From NCBI RefSeq assembly GCF_000182745.2, contig NC_016027.1, forward strand, positions 2,978,501 through 3,042,500: 64,000 nucleotides of DNA, in the 5' to 3' direction. The notes under the pieces are model-generated. The model saw only the letters and a list, made by a program, of their open reading frames with translations, made no database searches and had not been told where the DNA came from. Below are positions 61,265-64,000 of this stretch, one piece after another (position 1 is the stretch's first letter; the number at the start of each line of letters is the position of its first letter). Made by a program: the position numbers and the translations under genes. This DNA comes from Komagataeibacter medellinensis NBRC 3288 (GTDB lineage: Bacteria > Pseudomonadota > Alphaproteobacteria > Acetobacterales > Acetobacteraceae).

Positions 61265-62968
61265 ATGGCCATTACATCGCTTGAAGTCGCCACACAGCGG
61301 GCAGGGGGACGGCGGGGGGCCGATATTCTGCTCGAAATTCTGGAAAGTGAAGGGGTTCGCTACATTTTCGGCAATCCCGGCACCACGGAACTGCCGCTGA
61401 TTGATGCCCTCCAGCGTCGGCCGGACCTGCATTATATCCTGGCCCTGCAGGAAGCGAGCGTGGTGGCCATGGCCGATGGTTATGCCCAGGCGGCTGGCCG
61501 GCCCGGTTTTCTGAACCTGCATACGGCAGGGGGACTGGGCCATGGCATGGGCAATCTGCTCAATGCCAGCGTTTCCCAGACCCCGCTGGTGGTTACGGCA
61601 GGCCAGCAGGATTCCCGGCACACGATTTCCGACCCGCTGCTGTTTGGCGATCTGGTTAGCATCGCAACGCCCGCAGTCAAATGGGCACAGGAAGTGCTGC
61701 ATGCCGACCAGTTGCCGGTGCTGGTGCGCCGGGCCTTCAACGATTCGATGGCGGCCCCTTCCGGTCCTGTATTCCTCTCCCTGCCCATGGATGTGATGGA
61801 AGAGGCCAGTGATATCGACAGCGGCTTCCCGTCCATCATCAACCGGGACTCGATAGCTGGCGGCCTGCCGGAGTTGGCCCGGGCACTTGCCGCCATTACG
61901 CCGGGGCGGTTAGCCATCATTGCGGGTGATGAAGTGCATGGTGCCAATGCCGCGGCACAGGTCGCGGCGGTGGCCGAAGTGCTGGGTGCGCCGGTTTATG
62001 GCGCATCATGGCCATCACGCATACCGTTCGCTACGTCGTGCCCGCTATGGGCGGGCAACATGCCCACGCGTGCGACCGATATCGCCCGTCGTCTGTCGGA
62101 TTATGATGCGATTTTCGCGCTGGGTGGCAAATCGCTGATTACCATTCTGTATTCTGAAGGCTCTCCCGTGCCATCGGGTTGTGCGGTCTATCAGGTCTCG
62201 GCCGATGCGCGTGATCTTGGCCGCACGTTCCAGACCCCACTTTCGCTTGTAGGCAATATCCGTGCCTCGCTTGAGGTCCTGCTGCCCCTGCTGGAACATG
62301 AAACCCTGCCCCGGAAGGCAGCATTCACGGCGGCGCGTGAAAATGTAGTGGCCGCCCGCGCAACCCGACGCGCGCAGGCACAGGCGCAGGTCGCCCATCA
62401 TCGGGGGGACCCGGTCATCGCCCCTTGTGTTGCGGCCCATGAAGCCGTGCGCGCCATCGGCCCCAATGTTGCAATCGTGGATGAGGCGATCGCCACATCA
62501 TCTTATACGCGCATGTTCCTCGATAGTGACTGGGCGGCGCAGTACTCCTTCCTGCGCGGGGGCGCGCTGGGCTGGGGCATGCCTGCCGCTGTCGGGGCAT
62601 CTCTGGGGCTGGGGCGTGAGCCGGTGGTCTGTCTGGTCGGTGACGGGGCGGCCCTCTATTCCCCCCAGGCGTTATGGACAGCCGCGCACGAACAGTTGCC
62701 CGTGACCTTTGTGGTCATGAACAACCGTGAATACAATGTGCTCAAGGGCTTCATGCGCGGGCAGACACATTATGTTTCGGCGCGGGAAGATCGGTTCCTG
62801 GCCATGGACCTGCGCGACCCACCGATCGACTATCAGGCCATGGCGCTATCCTATGGCCTGGAGTCCCGGCTGGTGACGCGGGCGGGAGATATCGCACCCG
62901 TGATCGAGGCCGCCATGGCCTCGGGCCGACCCAACCTGGTCGAGATCGTGATCAGCACGGTTGCCTGA
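61265..62968 (+). CDS. Benzoylformate-decarboxylase-like thiamine diphosphate enzyme
   Basis: The 567-residue product has the three-domain ThDP decarboxylase layout. The N-terminal PYR domain has FGNPGTTELPLIDALQR, LALQEASVVAMADGYAQAAG with the catalytic Glu, and FLNLHTAGGLGHGMGNLL with the active-site His. The middle Rossmann domain follows. The C-terminal PP domain carries the ThDP motif VGDGAALYSPQALWTAAHEQ and VMNNREYN. It is closest to benzoylformate decarboxylase, where Ser26 in GNPGSNELP is catalytic; here that residue is Thr. The substrate is thus uncertain (2-oxo acid). ATG 61265 follows GGCAGGGCAGAG; ATG 61232 is possible. Confidence 0.82.
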   Translation: MAITSLEVATQRAGGRRGADILLEILESEGVRYIFGNPGTTELPLIDALQRRPDLHYILALQEASVVAMADGYAQAAGRPGFLNLHTAGGLGHGMGNLLNASVSQTPLVVTAGQQDSRHTISDPLLFGDLVSIATPAVKWAQEVLHADQLPVLVRRAFNDSMAAPSGPVFLSLPMDVMEEASDIDSGFPSIINRDSIAGGLPELARALAAITPGRLAIIAGDEVHGANAAAQVAAVAEVLGAPVYGASWPSRIPFATSCPLWAGNMPTRATDIARRLSDYDAIFALGGKSLITILYSEGSPVPSGCAVYQVSADARDLGRTFQTPLSLVGNIRASLEVLLPLLEHETLPRKAAFTAARENVVAARATRRAQAQAQVAHHRGDPVIAPCVAAHEAVRAIGPNVAIVDEAIATSSYTRMFLDSDWAAQYSFLRGGALGWGMPAAVGASLGLGREPVVCLVGDGAALYSPQALWTAAHEQLPVTFVVMNNREYNVLKGFMRGQTHYVSAREDRFLAMDLRDPPIDYQAMALSYGLESRLVTRAGDIAPVIEAAMASGRPNLVEIVISTVA

Positions 62969-62985
62969 AACCGCCCGCTCCAACC

Positions 62986-63483
62986 TTACCGGATAGGGAA
63001 AGTGCATCTGGCGGGCGTAGCTTCCGCCCGTTCGCCACCCGGGTTCACGTGCAGGGTCAGCCGCATGACGGCTGCCGCCAGATGCGCGCCGCTGGTGCGC
63101 ATGGTTGTCTTGATATCGACCCCGTGGTTGTTATCCAGCACGGCTACGTTGCGGCCACGGGCAATCGTTGCTTCTGCCCGAACAGACCAGTAGGTGCCAT
63201 TAATGTCAGACAGGCGTGCAAGGTTGTACACCGTACCTTCCCCGCGCAGTCTGCTGTACCCGATGCCAATCGCGCCACCACCGCTTATCTTGACCGGATA
63301 GGAATGCATGCCGAAATAAAGTCGGCCTTTTCCCCATGAATAGCCACCGGCCACGGCCACATCGCGCAGGCTGAAGCATAGCTTTGCGGTGGGTTGCCCC
63401 AACGCATCCGCCGCATGCGCGCAAGGGGCGGCCAGTAGCCCAGCAGCAAGGAGAAAAGAGGCGGGAAGGTAAGCTGGGCGCAC
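62986..63483 (-). CDS. Secreted protein of unknown function
   Basis: The 165-residue product starts at GTG 63483 (AGGAAC upstream). It has a Sec signal peptide (YLPASFLLAAGLLAAPCAHA, cleavage probably after AHA). The mature domain is beta-rich: SWGKGRLYFGMHSYPVKISG, AIGIGYSRLRGEGTVYNLAR, and SDINGTYWSVRAEATIARG. A YPxxxxG..GxxxY pattern of this type occurs in periplasmic proteins of other proteobacteria, but I cannot name the family. Three cysteines remain, one within the signal. It is convergent with the TPP enzyme. Confidence 0.7.
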   Translation of the reverse strand: MRPAYLPASFLLAAGLLAAPCAHAADALGQPTAKLCFSLRDVAVAGGYSWGKGRLYFGMHSYPVKISGGGAIGIGYSRLRGEGTVYNLARLSDINGTYWSVRAEATIARGRNVAVLDNNHGVDIKTTMRTSGAHLAAAVMRLTLHVNPGGERAEATPARCTFPIR

Positions 63484-63662
63484 GGTATGTTCCTGCTACA
63501 ATATGCTGACTTTAAAAGAGCATATGTGAAATAAGGGATAACCCGGCATGGTTGACCGGTAGCCTCCTTTGTATTTCAGTCCATTACCATCAAAAGGCAA
63601 CCCCCTGTCCGTATCAGCACCGCAATCATGGGGCAACCATGAGGGAAAAGGAGCCGCGCCAA

Positions 63663-64000
63663 ATGCCTGCCCACCCTGTTTTCATGGATTACGATACCCC
63701 GGCCTGCCAGGCTGTGGGGCAAAGAATTCGGGCAGGTGCGCCCTTTGTCTATGGACTGACCAATTATGTCGCAGCCCCCTTGAGTGCAAACGTGCTGCTG
63801 GCCGTGGGTGCTGCACCTGCCATAGGCGCAGCACCGGGCTGGCCGGATGGTTTTGGCGCGCGGGCCGGTGCGATGTGGGTCAATGCGGCGGGGCTGATCA
63901 ACGGTAGTGTGGAGGATATGCGCACGGCTATTGCAGCAGCCAATACGGCGGGCGTACCATGGGTTCTGGATCCCGTGGCCATGGGAGCAGGGGTAGCTGG
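63663..64000 (+). CDS. thiM: Hydroxyethylthiazole kinase, partial (runs off the right edge)
   Basis: ThiM phosphorylates 4-methyl-5-(2-hydroxyethyl)thiazole for thiamine salvage. The 112 visible residues contain PFVYGLTNYVAAPLSANVLL (the family's N-terminal substrate loop, normally VHCITNYV), GAMWVNAAGLIN, and GVPWVLDPVAMGAGV with the ATP-binding DPV motif. ATG 63663 has AAGGAG 12 bases upstream. A TPP riboswitch was looked for in the 179-base leader and not found. Confidence 0.9.
   Translation, partial: MPAHPVFMDYDTPACQAVGQRIRAGAPFVYGLTNYVAAPLSANVLLAVGAAPAIGAAPGWPDGFGARAGAMWVNAAGLINGSVEDMRTAIAAANTAGVPWVLDPVAMGAGVA

Noticed and set aside
63484..63662. TPP riboswitch before thiM
   Set aside because: The leader has no CUGAGA or ACCUGAUCUGG-type segments needed for the thi-box.
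1..64000. CRISPR arrays, tRNA or rRNA genes, insertion sequences, prophage
   Set aside because: No regularly spaced direct repeats, T-loop-like GGTTCGAATCC words, transposase-like or phage structural genes were seen by eye. A tRNAscan and IS search would settle this.

Overview
The window looks like chromosomal DNA of an acetic acid bacterium (Acetobacteraceae, most likely Komagataeibacter or a close relative). This assignment is inference. It rests on the high GC content, alphaproteobacterial marker genes (HdaA-like DnaA paralogue beside ppk, TrcR/DUF1013, the PhyR-NepR-EcfG stress system, DUF465 proteins), an NAD-type isocitrate dehydrogenase, and intergenic repeats of a style I associate with that group. 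No tRNA, rRNA, CRISPR array, insertion sequence or prophage was recognised. Gene density is high and most genes are housekeeping.

Layout. 1-6302: purN (cut by the left edge) and purM on the minus strand, diverging from an hdaA-like gene, then polyphosphate kinase and exopolyphosphatase. 6302-22688: a 16 kb run of same-strand genes for purine catabolism. It starts with a hydantoinase-fold protein that has lost most metal ligands, then xanthine dehydrogenase xdhABC, a LysR regulator, an FMO-like flavoprotein, AtzG-like and AtzE-like proteins (hpxX, hpxY), a GGT-fold oxamate hydrolase (hpxW), allantoate amidohydrolase (hpxK), a class V ureidoglycine aminotransferase (hpxJ), PuuE-type allantoinase, OHCU decarboxylase (uraD) and HIU hydrolase (uraH). 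The genes for the later steps come first. Together they would take xanthine through urate, HIU, OHCU, allantoin, allantoate and ureidoglycine to oxalurate, oxamate and oxalate, releasing ammonia. No recognised urate oxidase is present, and the flavoprotein is the best candidate for that step.

22689-36705: a structured repeat, NAD-isocitrate dehydrogenase, an aminopeptidase P, a GNAT enzyme, prmA, uvrD, two RadC-family genes (one with its JAMM zinc site erased) around a HAD phosphatase, purKE, two head-to-head DUF465 genes, trcR, a small heat-shock protein with a candidate heat-shock promoter and ROSE-type thermometer, rpmE and mscL. 36838-44533: a lipoprotein, secF and secD, a Gfo/Idh oxidoreductase, an ABC-F ATPase and otsA. 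44666-48867: a general stress response locus (phyR; two EcfG-like sigma factors; nepR; HisKA_2/HWE-type histidine kinase). 48966-64000: cydDC, an OmpA-like lipoprotein, recQ, nrdR, nusB, thiL, a GNAT-fold/SDR divergent pair, glucokinase, an orphan 150-residue protein, a benzoylformate-decarboxylase-like TPP enzyme, a secreted protein and the start of thiM.

The most interesting non-coding signals are these. A Fur-box-like palindrome at 61152-61172 lies next to a possible minus-strand small RNA ending in a strong terminator. A 107-108 bp intergenic repeat occurs twice (37384-37490 and 54738-54845), its two hairpins differ by compensatory changes, and it supplies the stop codon of the neighbouring gene both times. 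A three-hairpin repeat lies at 22699-22783. The small heat-shock gene carries the candidate thermometer mentioned above.
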